Positions 7,397 to 14,565 of a DNA stretch of 39,550 nt are shown here, in pieces (within the stretch, counting starts at the first letter, position 1; each line of letters opens with the position of its first letter). Origin of the DNA: Mycobacterium attenuatum (GTDB lineage Bacteria > Actinomycetota > Actinomycetes > Mycobacteriales > Mycobacteriaceae); NCBI RefSeq assembly GCF_900566085.1, contig NZ_UPHT01000120.1, forward strand, positions 1 to 39,550, in the 5' to 3' direction. The position numbers were made by a program, and so were the translations under genes. The notes beneath the pieces are model-generated. The model saw only the letters and a program-made list of their open reading frames with translations. It ran no database searches and was not told the DNA's origin.

Positions 7397-8844
7397 TGAC
7401 CAACACCGATGTCGAATCAATGACATACGAGCAGGCGCGCGCGGCCGCTCAGCAGATCCTCGACAACGCTGGCAGTGACCTTGTCGGTCCCGATGCCGAG
7501 CGTGTCCGGGCGCTGACGGTACATGCGCAGAATCTGAGGGAGCAGGAACGCCAGCGCGACCGTCAGCACGCCAATGACTTAACCGCATTGGTCCGCGGTC
7601 TGCAATCGGGCGCGCTTCGCACCGAGGGCGGCGCCAACGGCATGCACACCCTCAACGGCGAGCAGCGGTCGCCGTATGACGAGGACCGCCCGGCCGTCAA
7701 CCGGGAACGCGACGCCGCGATGCGGGTGCTGGACCGGAATGTGAAAGACGGGCTGATGCAAGCCCGTGGTGCCGAGGTGATTGACCGGCTGATCACAACC
7801 GGTGCCCCGCAGGCCCGGTCCTGGACTTCCCGCTGGGCCGCGATCGCTGGTGACCAGAACTACCTCCGGGCGTTCGCCCGTATGGTTGCCGATCCGGTCA
7901 ACGGTGCTTCGCTGTTCACGCCCGCTGAATCACATGCCTGGCGCACTGCCGCCCAGGTGCAGGCCGAACGGGCCATGAACAGCGTCGACGTCACGGGCGG
8001 GTTCCTGATCCCGGCTCAGCTTGATCCCGCAGTCTTGCTCAGCTCCACAGGCAGCACGAATCCGTTGAGGTCGATGGCGCGGATTGCGCAGACCGTCGGT
8101 GATGCCTGGCGGGGTGTCTCATCCGATGGCGTTGTGGCGCATTGGTATTCGGAGGCAGAAGAGGTCAGCGATGATTCGCCGTCGTTGGCGCAACCGGAGG
8201 TGCCGACGTATCGCGGAAGCGCTTGGGTTCCCTTCTCGATCGAGCTCGAAGGCGACGGCGCCGGGTTCGTTGCGGAAATCGGCCGTCTCATGCTCGACGC
8301 CATCGAACAGTTGACTGCGGCGGCCTACGTCGGCGGAACCGGTACCGGCGAGCCGACCGGGTTCATTCCGGCACTGACCGGCACGTCGACGTATACGGTC
8401 AACGGGGCAGGTAGTGAAACCGTCGCGTCGGCAGACCCGTACGCGCTGCAATCGGCTTTACCGCCGCGTTTCCAAGCGAATTCGGCGTTCGCCGCGAACC
8501 TGACCACGATCAACGTGCTGCGGCAGGCGGAAACCGCAGCCGGTGCGTTGAAGTTCCCGGAGCTTGCCGCTGACAGGCTGTGTGGGCGCCGTATGTGGGA
8601 AGTGTCGAACATGGACACGGTCAACGCTGCGGTAACCGCCACCAGCTACCCGCTGGTGCTTGGTGATTGGTCGCAGTTCCTGATTACTGATCGGGTCGGA
8701 AGCACCGTAGAGCTGGTGCCGCACGTGTTCGGCGCTGGCCGCCGACCGACCGGCCAGCGTGGATTTTTCGCCTGGTTCCGCACCGGCTCAGACGTCTTGG
8801 TGGACAATGCGTTCCGCGTGTTGAAGGTGCAGACCACCGCCTAG
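7396..8844 (+). CDS. Major capsid protein, HK97 fold
   Basis: This 482-aa protein is the predicted shell protein. The N-terminal 110 residues are helical and charged (EQARAAAQQILDNAG, VHAQNLREQERQRDRQ), resembling the scaffolding delta domain that the protease removes. The fold then shows GGFLIPAQLDPAVLL (about 200-215), the spine region with SDDSPSLAQPEVPTYRG, and the C-terminal P-domain segment PLVLGDWSQFLITDRVG. GFFAWFRTGSDVLVDNAFRVLKV closes the chain. It is coupled to the protease and is followed immediately by a strong hairpin. Like phiRv1 Rv1576c, it is the last recognisable structural gene, because no head-tail connector or tail gene follows. Confidence 0.93.
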   Translation: MTNTDVESMTYEQARAAAQQILDNAGSDLVGPDAERVRALTVHAQNLREQERQRDRQHANDLTALVRGLQSGALRTEGGANGMHTLNGEQRSPYDEDRPAVNRERDAAMRVLDRNVKDGLMQARGAEVIDRLITTGAPQARSWTSRWAAIAGDQNYLRAFARMVADPVNGASLFTPAESHAWRTAAQVQAERAMNSVDVTGGFLIPAQLDPAVLLSSTGSTNPLRSMARIAQTVGDAWRGVSSDGVVAHWYSEAEEVSDDSPSLAQPEVPTYRGSAWVPFSIELEGDGAGFVAEIGRLMLDAIEQLTAAAYVGGTGTGEPTGFIPALTGTSTYTVNGAGSETVASADPYALQSALPPRFQANSAFAANLTTINVLRQAETAAGALKFPELAADRLCGRRMWEVSNMDTVNAAVTATSYPLVLGDWSQFLITDRVGSTVELVPHVFGAGRRPTGQRGFFAWFRTGSDVLVDNAFRVLKVQTTA

Positions 8845-8852
8845 CGAGTCTT

Positions 8853-8903
8853 CCCCTGGCGCGGCGAGGGTCCCCTTTCCCTGTCGAGCCGCCGCGCCAG
8901 GGG
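8853..8903 (+). terminator. Hairpin terminator after capsid gene
   Basis: CCCCTGGCGCGGCG (8853-8866) pairs perfectly with CGCCGCGCCAGGGG (8890-8903). This is a 14-bp GC-rich stem around a 23-nt loop, starting 8 bp after the capsid stop. No U-tract follows, as is common for mycobacterial terminators. Confidence 0.75.
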
Positions 8904-8946
8904 GACTTAGCAACATTCCCCTTCGGCTTTGAAGGCGGGGTTCAAA

Positions 8947-9114
8947 ATGGACCGCACCTTCAAGCAATCACGGTCGCAGGCACCGTGGTTGCCCACCAGA
9001 CAGTGCGCTGAACTGCTGATATGCAGACATAGGGGGGCGGTGTCGCCCCTTGAGCAAACAGAACCCGTCACGATCGCCACGGGTGGACTAGTTTCGCAAA
9101 GAAAGGCTGCGTAA
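8947..9114 (+). CDS. Doubtful small ORF, 55 aa
   Basis: An ATG at 8947 opens a frame ending just before the next gene. It shows no domain or repeat, and its ribosome binding site (GGCGGGG) is poor. The otherwise empty gap between the capsid terminator and 9118 makes it a candidate, but coding is not well supported. Confidence 0.2.
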   Translation: MDRTFKQSRSQAPWLPTRQCAELLICRHRGAVSPLEQTEPVTIATGGLVSQRKAA

Positions 9115-9117
9115 CAC

Positions 9118-9513
9118 GTGACGACAACCGATCACGGACGATCCCGGTACCGCCGGGGCTGCCGGTGTGACGTCTGTAGGCAGGCCAACCGCGAGTACCA
9201 GCGCGGTCACCGCGCCAAGCAGCTCCAAGCCGTACCCGCCCCAGCATCTGACTCCACCGGCGTCGTCACGCCGGTAGTCGATGCCGTACAGGCCGAGATC
9301 GATGCCAGTCCGATCGCCGGTCAGCGTCCTGGTTTGGCCGCGATCGCGTTGGCGATGGCGCGGATCTTGGACAACCCACATGCGATCCCGCAGCAGCCCG
9401 CGGCGGCAGCCCGACTGGTTGAGCTGTTGGGCAAGCTGTCTAAGGGCACGCAGCCGCGAGCCAGGCTGGCTGCGGTGCAGAAGATGACGCCCGCAGTGGG
9501 CCGGGTGCAATAA
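9118..9513 (+). CDS. Hypothetical prophage protein with SRYRRGCRCDVC motif, 131 aa
   Basis: A GTG start at 9118 is preceded by AGAAAGG. Residues 6-28 contain an arginine- and cysteine-rich motif (HGRSRYRRGCRCDVC, then REYQRGHR). From memory, this motif recurs in small actinophage and prophage proteins of unknown function and probably binds zinc and nucleic acid. A proline/alanine linker and a helical C-terminus (LAAIALAMARIL, AARLVELLGKLSKG) follow. The last helices resemble those of small DNA-binding or terminase-like proteins, though this is weak. It is the last plus-strand gene of the element and ends just before a strong bidirectional hairpin. Confidence 0.75.
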   Translation: MTTTDHGRSRYRRGCRCDVCRQANREYQRGHRAKQLQAVPAPASDSTGVVTPVVDAVQAEIDASPIAGQRPGLAAIALAMARILDNPHAIPQQPAAAARLVELLGKLSKGTQPRARLAAVQKMTPAVGRVQ

Positions 9514-9546
9514 ATTGCGACACGATCGGCCAAGCAACGCTTTGGC

Positions 9547-9588
9547 CCAGCACCATATTGTCAGGGCCGACAAACAATATGGTGCTGG
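9547..9588. terminator. Bidirectional hairpin terminator between convergent genes
   Basis: CCAGCACCATATTGT (9547-9561) and ACAATATGGTGCTGG (9574-9588) are perfect 15-bp inverted repeats with a 12-nt loop. They lie between a gene ending at 9513 on the plus strand and one ending at 9640 on the minus strand. Confidence 0.85.
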
Positions 9589-9639
9589 TGCTTGAATTTC
9601 GTTGGCGTCACCGAATTTGCAGGTCAGGTTCGCCCGTGC

Positions 9640-9966
9640 TCATCGCTTGGCCCACCCGTCCAGCTCGTCGGCGGCGGCCAGCAGCGCGTCGGCCAGCTCG
9701 CGGGCTTGCCGGGCGCTTAGAGCCTCCTGGCAGGCGTCAATCCACACCGATGCGCGGTCGATCGCGTCGTTCTGGTCAAGGCTGCCGTCGGCGTATTGGA
9801 CGGCGGCCACCCACACCTGAATATCGGATTTACCTTCGACGCCGCGGGTCGCGGAGTTGACGACCCGCCAGGGCCGGTCAGTGGCGGCATCTTCCCATAA
9901 GGCGGCATACACGGCGCCAGGAGGCAGGGGGACATTGGGGAACGGGTTGGTGGGGGTTGTGGTCAT
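9640..9966 (-). CDS. Hypothetical prophage protein, 108 aa, paralogue of its neighbour
   Basis: This protein is read on the minus strand from an ATG that overlaps the stop of the upstream 62-aa gene (ATGA at 9963-9966). The N-terminus TPTNPFPNVPLPPG and the C-terminus QARELADALLAAADELDGW are closely matched in the 62-aa protein, so the two are paralogues; this one has a longer central beta-rich part (WRVVNSATRGV, SDIQVWVAAVQYADG). No database family was recognised. It is transcribed against the phage late genes, as lysogeny or helper-interference genes often are, but its role is unknown. Confidence 0.8.
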   Translation of the reverse strand: MTTTPTNPFPNVPLPPGAVYAALWEDAATDRPWRVVNSATRGVEGKSDIQVWVAAVQYADGSLDQNDAIDRASVWIDACQEALSARQARELADALLAAADELDGWAKR

Positions 9967-10151
9967 CGCGCACCGTCCAACTTGTCAGCGACCGCGACAA
10001 GCGCTGCCGCGAGCTGGCGGGCCTGGTTGGGGTTCAGTTCGTCGCCCGTGTCGTGCCCCCACAGGATGAGTGACGTTTCTTCGACGTCGATGCTGACACC
10101 GGGCGGCAGAGCGACGTCTGGGTAGGGGTTGGTGGGTGTGGTCGCGGGCAT
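9963..10151 (-). CDS. Hypothetical prophage protein, 62 aa, first gene of minus-strand pair
   Basis: The ATG at 10149-10151 is preceded on the minus strand by GGAGAGGA, a good ribosome binding site. The protein has an N-terminal TPTNPYPDVALPPG, a short beta strand region (SLILWGHDTG) and a C-terminal helix QARQLAAALVAVADKLDG. Both ends are shared with the next gene, which makes this a shorter paralogue. An operator-like motif also found at the integrase promoter lies 24 bp upstream of the start. That links expression of the pair to the integrase, by inference. Confidence 0.78.
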   Translation of the reverse strand: MPATTPTNPYPDVALPPGVSIDVEETSLILWGHDTGDELNPNQARQLAAALVAVADKLDGAR

Positions 10152-10174
10152 GATGATGGTCCTCTCCTGACTAA

Positions 10175-10190
10175 GTGGGTTATCTAGCCA
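10175..10190 (-). promoter_or_regulatory. Operator-like motif shared with integrase promoter
   Basis: On the minus strand this reads TGGCTAGATAACCCAC. It matches 14 of 16 bases of 635-650 (TGGCTAGATGACCTAC). Each copy lies shortly upstream of a start codon and points toward it. A TTGACC on the minus strand (10207-10212) lies about 20 bp before TAGATA, a weak promoter candidate. Confidence 0.5.
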
Positions 10191-10204
10191 GTCAGTGACA
10201 CCAT

Positions 10205-10458
10205 TTGGTCAAGACCTTTTTGGGATGGCGCGAAGAGCAGTTGCCCGACGGAACTTTGATCTTGACTTCCCGGCTGGGCGCACCCATGTCACCACCCCCG
10301 GCAGCGCCCTGCTATTCCCAAGTTTGTGCACACCCACCACCGGCGAGCTTCCCGAGCACACCACACCACCACCGAACCACTGCACCGACAAAACCGCCAT
10401 GATGCCCATACATGGCCGCACCCGCGCCCAAGAGCGAGCCCAGCGCATCGCCGGCTAA
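10205..10458 (+). pseudogene. 3' fragment of REP13E12-type DUF222/HNH gene (probable attR side)
   Basis: The frame starting at TTGGTCAAGACC (10205-10216) reads LVKTFLGWREEQLPDGTLILTS. One frame over, the text continues as AGRTHVTTPGSALLFPS, CTPTTGELP and GRTRAQERAQRIAG up to a stop at 10456-10458. Together these match the C-terminus of 13E12-repeat proteins. The break lies in the CCC at 10269-10271 and would be repaired by one added base. The fragment begins exactly where a phiRv1-type element would split the HNH region of its target, so 10205 or just before it is the likely right attachment junction. The 5' part is missing. Confidence 0.75.
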
Positions 10459-10574
10459 CGCCGACGCAACCGCAACTCCCGCACCACCTCACCCGACCAT
10501 CCCACCCAAAGCGGCCCCGCGCCACCAGATGAGCCTCCCCCGTTCTGAGCTTCGCGGGAATCACCGCAAACCGC

Positions 10575-10586
10575 GGTAACCTCATT
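10575..10586. promoter_or_regulatory. Putative TetR operator upstream of TetR-thioesterase gene
   Basis: GGTAACCTCATT matches 11 of 12 bases in GGTAACGTCATT at 11651-11662. It lies 43 bp upstream of the regulator's GTG. Autoregulation by the encoded TetR protein is inference. Confidence 0.5.
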
Positions 10587-10629
10587 CTCGAAGCGCCCTG
10601 TCTTGTGGCGCCGGAAGAGGAGAACGCCC

Positions 10630-11631
10630 GTGGCCGAAGTAACGCGCGCCGATCGCTTCATCAAGACGGCGGTCGAAATTCTGGGCGAGACCGGGCGTAC
10701 CGACTTCACCGTGCAGGAAGTCGTCGCGCGCTCCAAGACCTCGTTGCGGGCGTTTTACCAGCATTTCGGCAGCAAGGACGAACTACTGCTGGCCCTGTTC
10801 GACAGGACCATGGCGCAGACGGCACAGCTCTGGCGCACCGAAACCGCCGGGCTCGACAGCACCGCGGCCCTGAAGCTGGTCATCGACCGCATCAGCGCGC
10901 GACCGGAGTCCACTACCCAGGACAGCCTCAACCGGGCGCTGAGCCTCTACAACCAGTACCTGGCCGAGAACCGGCCCCGTGAATACGCGCGGGTGCTATC
11001 GCCCCTGCATCGACTGCTGCGCGATATCGTCGGGCAAGGCATCACCGAAGGAGTGTTCAACCCCGGACTCGACGTCGGGGCCGCGGCTGCCATCATCATG
11101 CAGACGGTGCTGGGTGCGCTCCGATTGCATTGGCTGGGAACAGAATTGAACGGAACGCCCATCGACGCCGGCCAACTGTACGAGTTCTGCAGCCGCGCCC
11201 TGGGCATTCGGGATGTCGACGATCAGCCGGTGTCCTCACTGGCCGAACTGTTCGCCCAGATCGGGATGCGCCCAGCCACCGCCCACGACGACGCCTTCGC
11301 GATGACGATGCCGGTCAGTCCGCAGGTGGTCAACACCTCGGGAGCGCTGCAGGGTGGCTTGATCGCCACGCTCGCCGACGTGGCCGGAGGACAGCTCGGC
11401 TTGGAGTACCTGCAGCCGGGCACCGCTATGACGACAGCCGACCTCTTCATCCGCTACCTGCGCCCCATCAGGCAGGGCTCCGCGCTCGCGGTGCCGCGGG
11501 TGCTGCGGGCCGGCCGGCGATCCCTGGTCATGCAGGTCGACATCTTCGGGGACAGCGATAGCGAACTCGCGGCAACGGCAACGGTGAATTTCGCCGTCAT
11601 CGACCGCAAAGACACCCCCGACAGCGGTTAG
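10630..11631 (+). CDS. TetR regulator fused to PaaI-like hotdog thioesterase domain
   Basis: GTG 10630 follows GGAAGAGGAG (10613-10622), so the start was taken there (333 aa). Residues 1-60 form a TetR DNA-binding domain (FIKTAVEILGETG, DFTVQEVVARSKTSLRAFYQHFGSKDELL), followed by a helical ligand domain to about 195. The last 115 residues are a hotdog fold with the acyl-CoA thioesterase signature NTSGALQGGLIATLADVAGG, then ADLFIRYLRPIRQG and a closing strand. The fusion suggests that the regulator senses, or also hydrolyses, an acyl-CoA. Putative operators lie before this gene and before the next one, so it probably controls both. Acyl-CoA dehydrogenases and an acyl-CoA carboxylase subunit are encoded further along. 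Confidence 0.9.
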   Translation: MAEVTRADRFIKTAVEILGETGRTDFTVQEVVARSKTSLRAFYQHFGSKDELLLALFDRTMAQTAQLWRTETAGLDSTAALKLVIDRISARPESTTQDSLNRALSLYNQYLAENRPREYARVLSPLHRLLRDIVGQGITEGVFNPGLDVGAAAAIIMQTVLGALRLHWLGTELNGTPIDAGQLYEFCSRALGIRDVDDQPVSSLAELFAQIGMRPATAHDDAFAMTMPVSPQVVNTSGALQGGLIATLADVAGGQLGLEYLQPGTAMTTADLFIRYLRPIRQGSALAVPRVLRAGRRSLVMQVDIFGDSDSELAATATVNFAVIDRKDTPDSG

Positions 11632-11650
11632 CGGAACCCTTGCGCGAGGT

Positions 11651-11665
11651 GGTAACGTCATTACC
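11651..11665. promoter_or_regulatory. Palindromic putative TetR operator before amidohydrolase
   Basis: GGTAACGTCATTACC has perfect GGTAA/TTACC arms around 5 bp. It lies 37 bp upstream of the amidohydrolase ATG and just after the TetR-thioesterase gene. The first 12 bases match the site at 10575-10586 at 11 positions. Confidence 0.6.
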
Positions 11666-11702
11666 AGGTGCTGAGAATCGAGACTTCTACAAGGAGATCG
11701 CC

Positions 11703-12908
11703 ATGCCGTCTCGCGAGCTTCCCTTTCCGGTGTTCGACGCCGACAACCACATGTACGAGCCGCAGGAGGCGTTGACCAAGTTCCTGCCCGACAAGCGCAA
11801 GCACGTGATCGACTACGTGCAGATCCGCGGGCGCACCAAGATCGTGGTACGCGGCCATATCAGCGAATACATCCCCAACCCGACGTTCGAAGTGGTGGCC
11901 CGCCCGGGCGCCCAGGAGGAGTACTTCCGACACGGCAGCGGAGGCAAGAGCTACCGCGAGGTGCTGGGTGAGCCGATGAAGGCGATCCCGGCCTTCCGGG
12001 AACCGGGCCCCCGGCTGGAAGTCATGGACGAGCTGGGTATCGACTACGCGCTGATGTTTCCCACCCTGGCCAGCCTGGTCGAGGAGCGAATGAAGGACGA
12101 CCCGGAGATGACCCACGACGTCATCCACGCACTCAACCAGTGGATGTACGAGACCTGGTCGTTCAACTACCGGGACCGCATCTTCGCCACCCCGGTGATC
12201 ACCCTGCCCATCGTGGATCGGGCGCTCGAAGAGCTCGAGTGGTGCCTGGAGCGTGGCGCTCGTACGGTGCTGGTCCGCCCGGCCCCGGTACCCGGCTACC
12301 GCGGCAGCCGCTCGTTCGGGTTCGAGGAGTTCGACCCCTTCTGGCAAGCCTGCATCCGCGCCGAGATCCCGGTTTCGATGCACGCATCGGACAGCGGCTA
12401 TTCGGAATTCATGAACGTGTGGGAACCCGGCGACGAGTTCCTGCCGTTCAAGCCGACCGCCTTCCGGAGCCTGGCAATGGGACATCGTCCGATCGAGGAT
12501 GCCATGGGTGCGCTGGTCTGCCATGGCGCGCTGTCGCGCAATCCGGAGCTGCGCATCCTGTCCATCGAGAACGGCGCGGACTGGGTGCCGCACCTGTTCA
12601 AAGGACTCAAGGGCGTCTACAAGAAGATGCCGAACGCATTCGGCGAAGACCCGATCGAGGCGTTCAACCGGTGCATCTACGTCAGCCCGTTCTGGGAGGA
12701 CCGGTTCTCCGAAATCGTGAAGATGGTGGGCACCAACCGGGTGGTCTTCGGTTCCGACTGGCCGCACCCCGAAGGCCTGAAGGACCCGATTTCGTTCGTC
12801 GACGAACTTGCCGGTTTCGACCAGGAAGATGTCGCAAAGATCATGGGCGGCAACATGATGGAAGTGATGAAGGTCGAAGCACCGGCAACCAAACCGGTCA
12901 GCGCGTAA
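11703..12908 (+). CDS. Amidohydrolase-family (Amidohydro_2) metal-dependent hydrolase
   Basis: The ATG at 11703 follows AAGGAG (11691-11696). The frame is open upstream to 11640, but that stretch contains the operator. The 401-aa protein has the TIM-barrel features of the ACMSD/resorcylate decarboxylase-like branch: FDADNHMYEP near the N-terminus (metal-binding Asp/His region), VSMHASDSG near residue 225, SIENGADWVPHLF near 290 and FGSDWPHPEG near 350 (catalytic Asp). Reactions in this family are hydrolysis or decarboxylation of cyclic acids; the substrate is unknown. Two more members of the family lie at 24726-26974. The gene probably belongs to the regulon of the upstream TetR-thioesterase protein. 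It converges on the hemerythrin gene with only 13 bp between. Confidence 0.9.
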   Translation: MPSRELPFPVFDADNHMYEPQEALTKFLPDKRKHVIDYVQIRGRTKIVVRGHISEYIPNPTFEVVARPGAQEEYFRHGSGGKSYREVLGEPMKAIPAFREPGPRLEVMDELGIDYALMFPTLASLVEERMKDDPEMTHDVIHALNQWMYETWSFNYRDRIFATPVITLPIVDRALEELEWCLERGARTVLVRPAPVPGYRGSRSFGFEEFDPFWQACIRAEIPVSMHASDSGYSEFMNVWEPGDEFLPFKPTAFRSLAMGHRPIEDAMGALVCHGALSRNPELRILSIENGADWVPHLFKGLKGVYKKMPNAFGEDPIEAFNRCIYVSPFWEDRFSEIVKMVGTNRVVFGSDWPHPEGLKDPISFVDELAGFDQEDVAKIMGGNMMEVMKVEAPATKPVSA

Positions 12909-12921
12909 TCAGGACGCCGAG

Positions 12922-13482
12922 TCAGCCTTTCCCGACGATAGCGTCGCGTGCGCGGTCCAGCATTGCCACGAACGGTCCGACCATCAGGTTGGCGATCTGG
13001 GACTCCACCCCGGCGTGGGGCCTGGTAGGTGCGGTCGCCTCGGCAAACTTGGCGGCGCGGCCCATCCGTTCGAGCTCGTCGCTGCTCAGTTCGTCGCCCA
13101 GCTTGGCGAACTCCTCGGATTCTTCATGCTCGGCGTGGTCGACGACGGCATCGCGAAGCTTGGTGAGTTTGCTGGTGAACTCGGCGCTGTCGACGTCGAG
13201 CTTCTCCAGCTCGCTGAGCACGGTCTTGGCTTCGTGCCCTTCCTGCAGCCGCTTGCTGACTATCGTCGCCCCTTCTGCAATCTCGCGCTTGGCCCGCGGA
13301 TGAACGATTTCCTCCTCGGCGGTTTCATGCACCGCTAGCAAGCGACGCAGCTCAAGGAACGCCTCTTCGCGTTGCTCGCCGGAGTTGGACAAAGTCTTCG
13401 CGAATAGCGACTTGATCTGCTCATGCTGGTCGACCAGGAAGTCGATCACATCGGTCGGTGATTTCAGAGCGGCTCCGGACAT
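12922..13482 (-). CDS. Hemerythrin HHE-domain protein
   Basis: This 186-aa four-helix-bundle protein probably binds a di-iron centre and senses or handles oxygen, nitric oxide or peroxide. The minus-strand ATG at 13482 is preceded by AGGAGGAC. Iron ligand motifs are visible: DFLVDQHEQIKSLF (about residues 15-28), LLAVHETAEEEIVHPRA (about 48-64), GHEAKTVLSELE (about 83-94) and VVDHAEHEESEEF (about 113-125). The C-terminal 45 residues form an extension beyond the domain. M. tuberculosis has similar HHE proteins. Just upstream of the start is a perfect 10-bp direct repeat, CAGTTGGGCT, at 13495-13514. Confidence 0.92.
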   Translation of the reverse strand: MSGAALKSPTDVIDFLVDQHEQIKSLFAKTLSNSGEQREEAFLELRRLLAVHETAEEEIVHPRAKREIAEGATIVSKRLQEGHEAKTVLSELEKLDVDSAEFTSKLTKLRDAVVDHAEHEESEEFAKLGDELSSDELERMGRAAKFAEATAPTRPHAGVESQIANLMVGPFVAMLDRARDAIVGKG

Positions 13483-13756
13483 GCTCGTCCTCCTCAGTTG
13501 GGCTCAGTTGGGCTCAGGTGCGCGTGGGCTGTCTGGTGATCGCGCGTGGTACCGGCTTACCCGATCGCCAGGACCACCAAACCGTGTCCGGAGGGCACAG
13601 GCCAGCAGAGCGAATCGAGGGGTAGCCGCCGAGCAGTTCGGGTACCCGACAATCGTGAATACGCGACGAGGACGGGCTGGTGGTCACGGTCATGGCTGAC
13701 GCCCCCGCTGGTGGACCGACCGCCGAGGTTTCGCACCCGCAGTCACTGAGGACGCG

Positions 13757-14443
13757 GTGAACCGGCCGGGCGAAGACATCGATCAAGCCGCAGCGGAATT
13801 GCTGAGCAGCTACGTCAAAGACATGACCACGACCAAACGGTTGAAGTGGATTACCGTCGCTGCAGCGGTACATATCCCGGCCGTAAGCCATGCTGGAATC
13901 ACGTGGATCACCCATCGCGGTGTCATCCGCTCGGTCGCCGCCAGCGACGTTGATTCCCTCGTCATCGACAATATCGCTCAGCGATATCTCCAGGGTCCAT
14001 GCTTCGAAGTGCCCAAGGAGCAACGCATCTGGCGGGTCGATGACGTCAACAGCGAGACCCGTTGGCCGGTGTTCACCCAAGAAGTGCTATCACAGACCTC
14101 GGTGCGCTCGATGCTGTCAATCCAGTTGTTCGGGCACTCCGACGGCGGAGCGGTGCTGAATCTCTATGCCGAGCAACCGAATGCGTTCGACGAGGAAACC
14201 GAGGAGATTTCCTTGACGTTCGCGGCGCACGCGGCCATGGCGATCGAAGCAGACCGCCGTAACCAGGTACGCCGCGAACCACTGGTTGACCGTGACTTGA
14301 TCTCACAAGCGACCGGGGTGTTGATGGAGCGGTTCAACATCGACGCCCCGGCGGCATTTGTGCTCCTGACCCAACTGTCCGAGAAGTATCGCCAGGTGCT
14401 GCCTGAGACCGCCGACCGGGTACTCAACACAAATGCCACTTGA
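13757..14443 (+). CDS. GAF-ANTAR domain RNA-binding antiterminator
   Basis: This 228-aa regulator starts at GTG 13757. A GAF-like sensor domain spans about 20-165 (HAGITWITHRGVIRSVAAS, CFEVPKEQRIWRVDD, GAVLNLYAEQPNAFDEE). The ANTAR domain spans about 173-225 with the hallmark pattern RDLISQATGVLMERFNIDAPAAF, then LTQLSEKYRQ. ANTAR proteins bind paired RNA hairpins in leaders to prevent termination. The 270 bp before this gene, back to the hemerythrin start, holds no other gene that I can support. The next gene is a stress sigma regulator, so a signalling pair is plausible. Confidence 0.9.
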   Translation: MNRPGEDIDQAAAELLSSYVKDMTTTKRLKWITVAAAVHIPAVSHAGITWITHRGVIRSVAASDVDSLVIDNIAQRYLQGPCFEVPKEQRIWRVDDVNSETRWPVFTQEVLSQTSVRSMLSIQLFGHSDGGAVLNLYAEQPNAFDEETEEISLTFAAHAAMAIEADRRNQVRREPLVDRDLISQATGVLMERFNIDAPAAFVLLTQLSEKYRQVLPETADRVLNTNAT

Positions 14444-14565
14444 CTCGAGTGAACTTTTGGTGCCGCGACCTGGTGCGAGACATTGCTAATCTGATTGTTG
14501 GCCGTTGCCACGACCCGTCAACGTGCCCGCCTTGTTGATCAATCGTCCGTAGGAGGGACAGCCAC

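Noticed and set aside
9640..10151. Minus-strand gene pair as a toxin-antitoxin system
   Set aside because: The two proteins are paralogues of each other, which is not the usual toxin-antitoxin pattern, and neither shows a known toxin or DNA-binding antitoxin motif. It remains possible but unsupported.
635..10190. The shared TGGCTAGAT motif read as attL and attR
   Set aside because: The copies are inverted relative to each other, whereas attL and attR cores of an integrated element must be direct repeats; the 13E12 junction at 10205 is a better right att candidate.
11661..12767. 368-aa open frame on the minus strand opposite the amidohydrolase
   Set aside because: It lies entirely over a gene with clear catalytic motifs, and its composition (His/Val/Arg/Leu-rich) is that of a complementary frame.
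13630..13756. SigF promoter (GGGTAC at 13640-13645) before the GAF-ANTAR gene
   Set aside because: The GGGTAY-like -10 is present, but no GTTT-type -35 lies 15-17 bp upstream.
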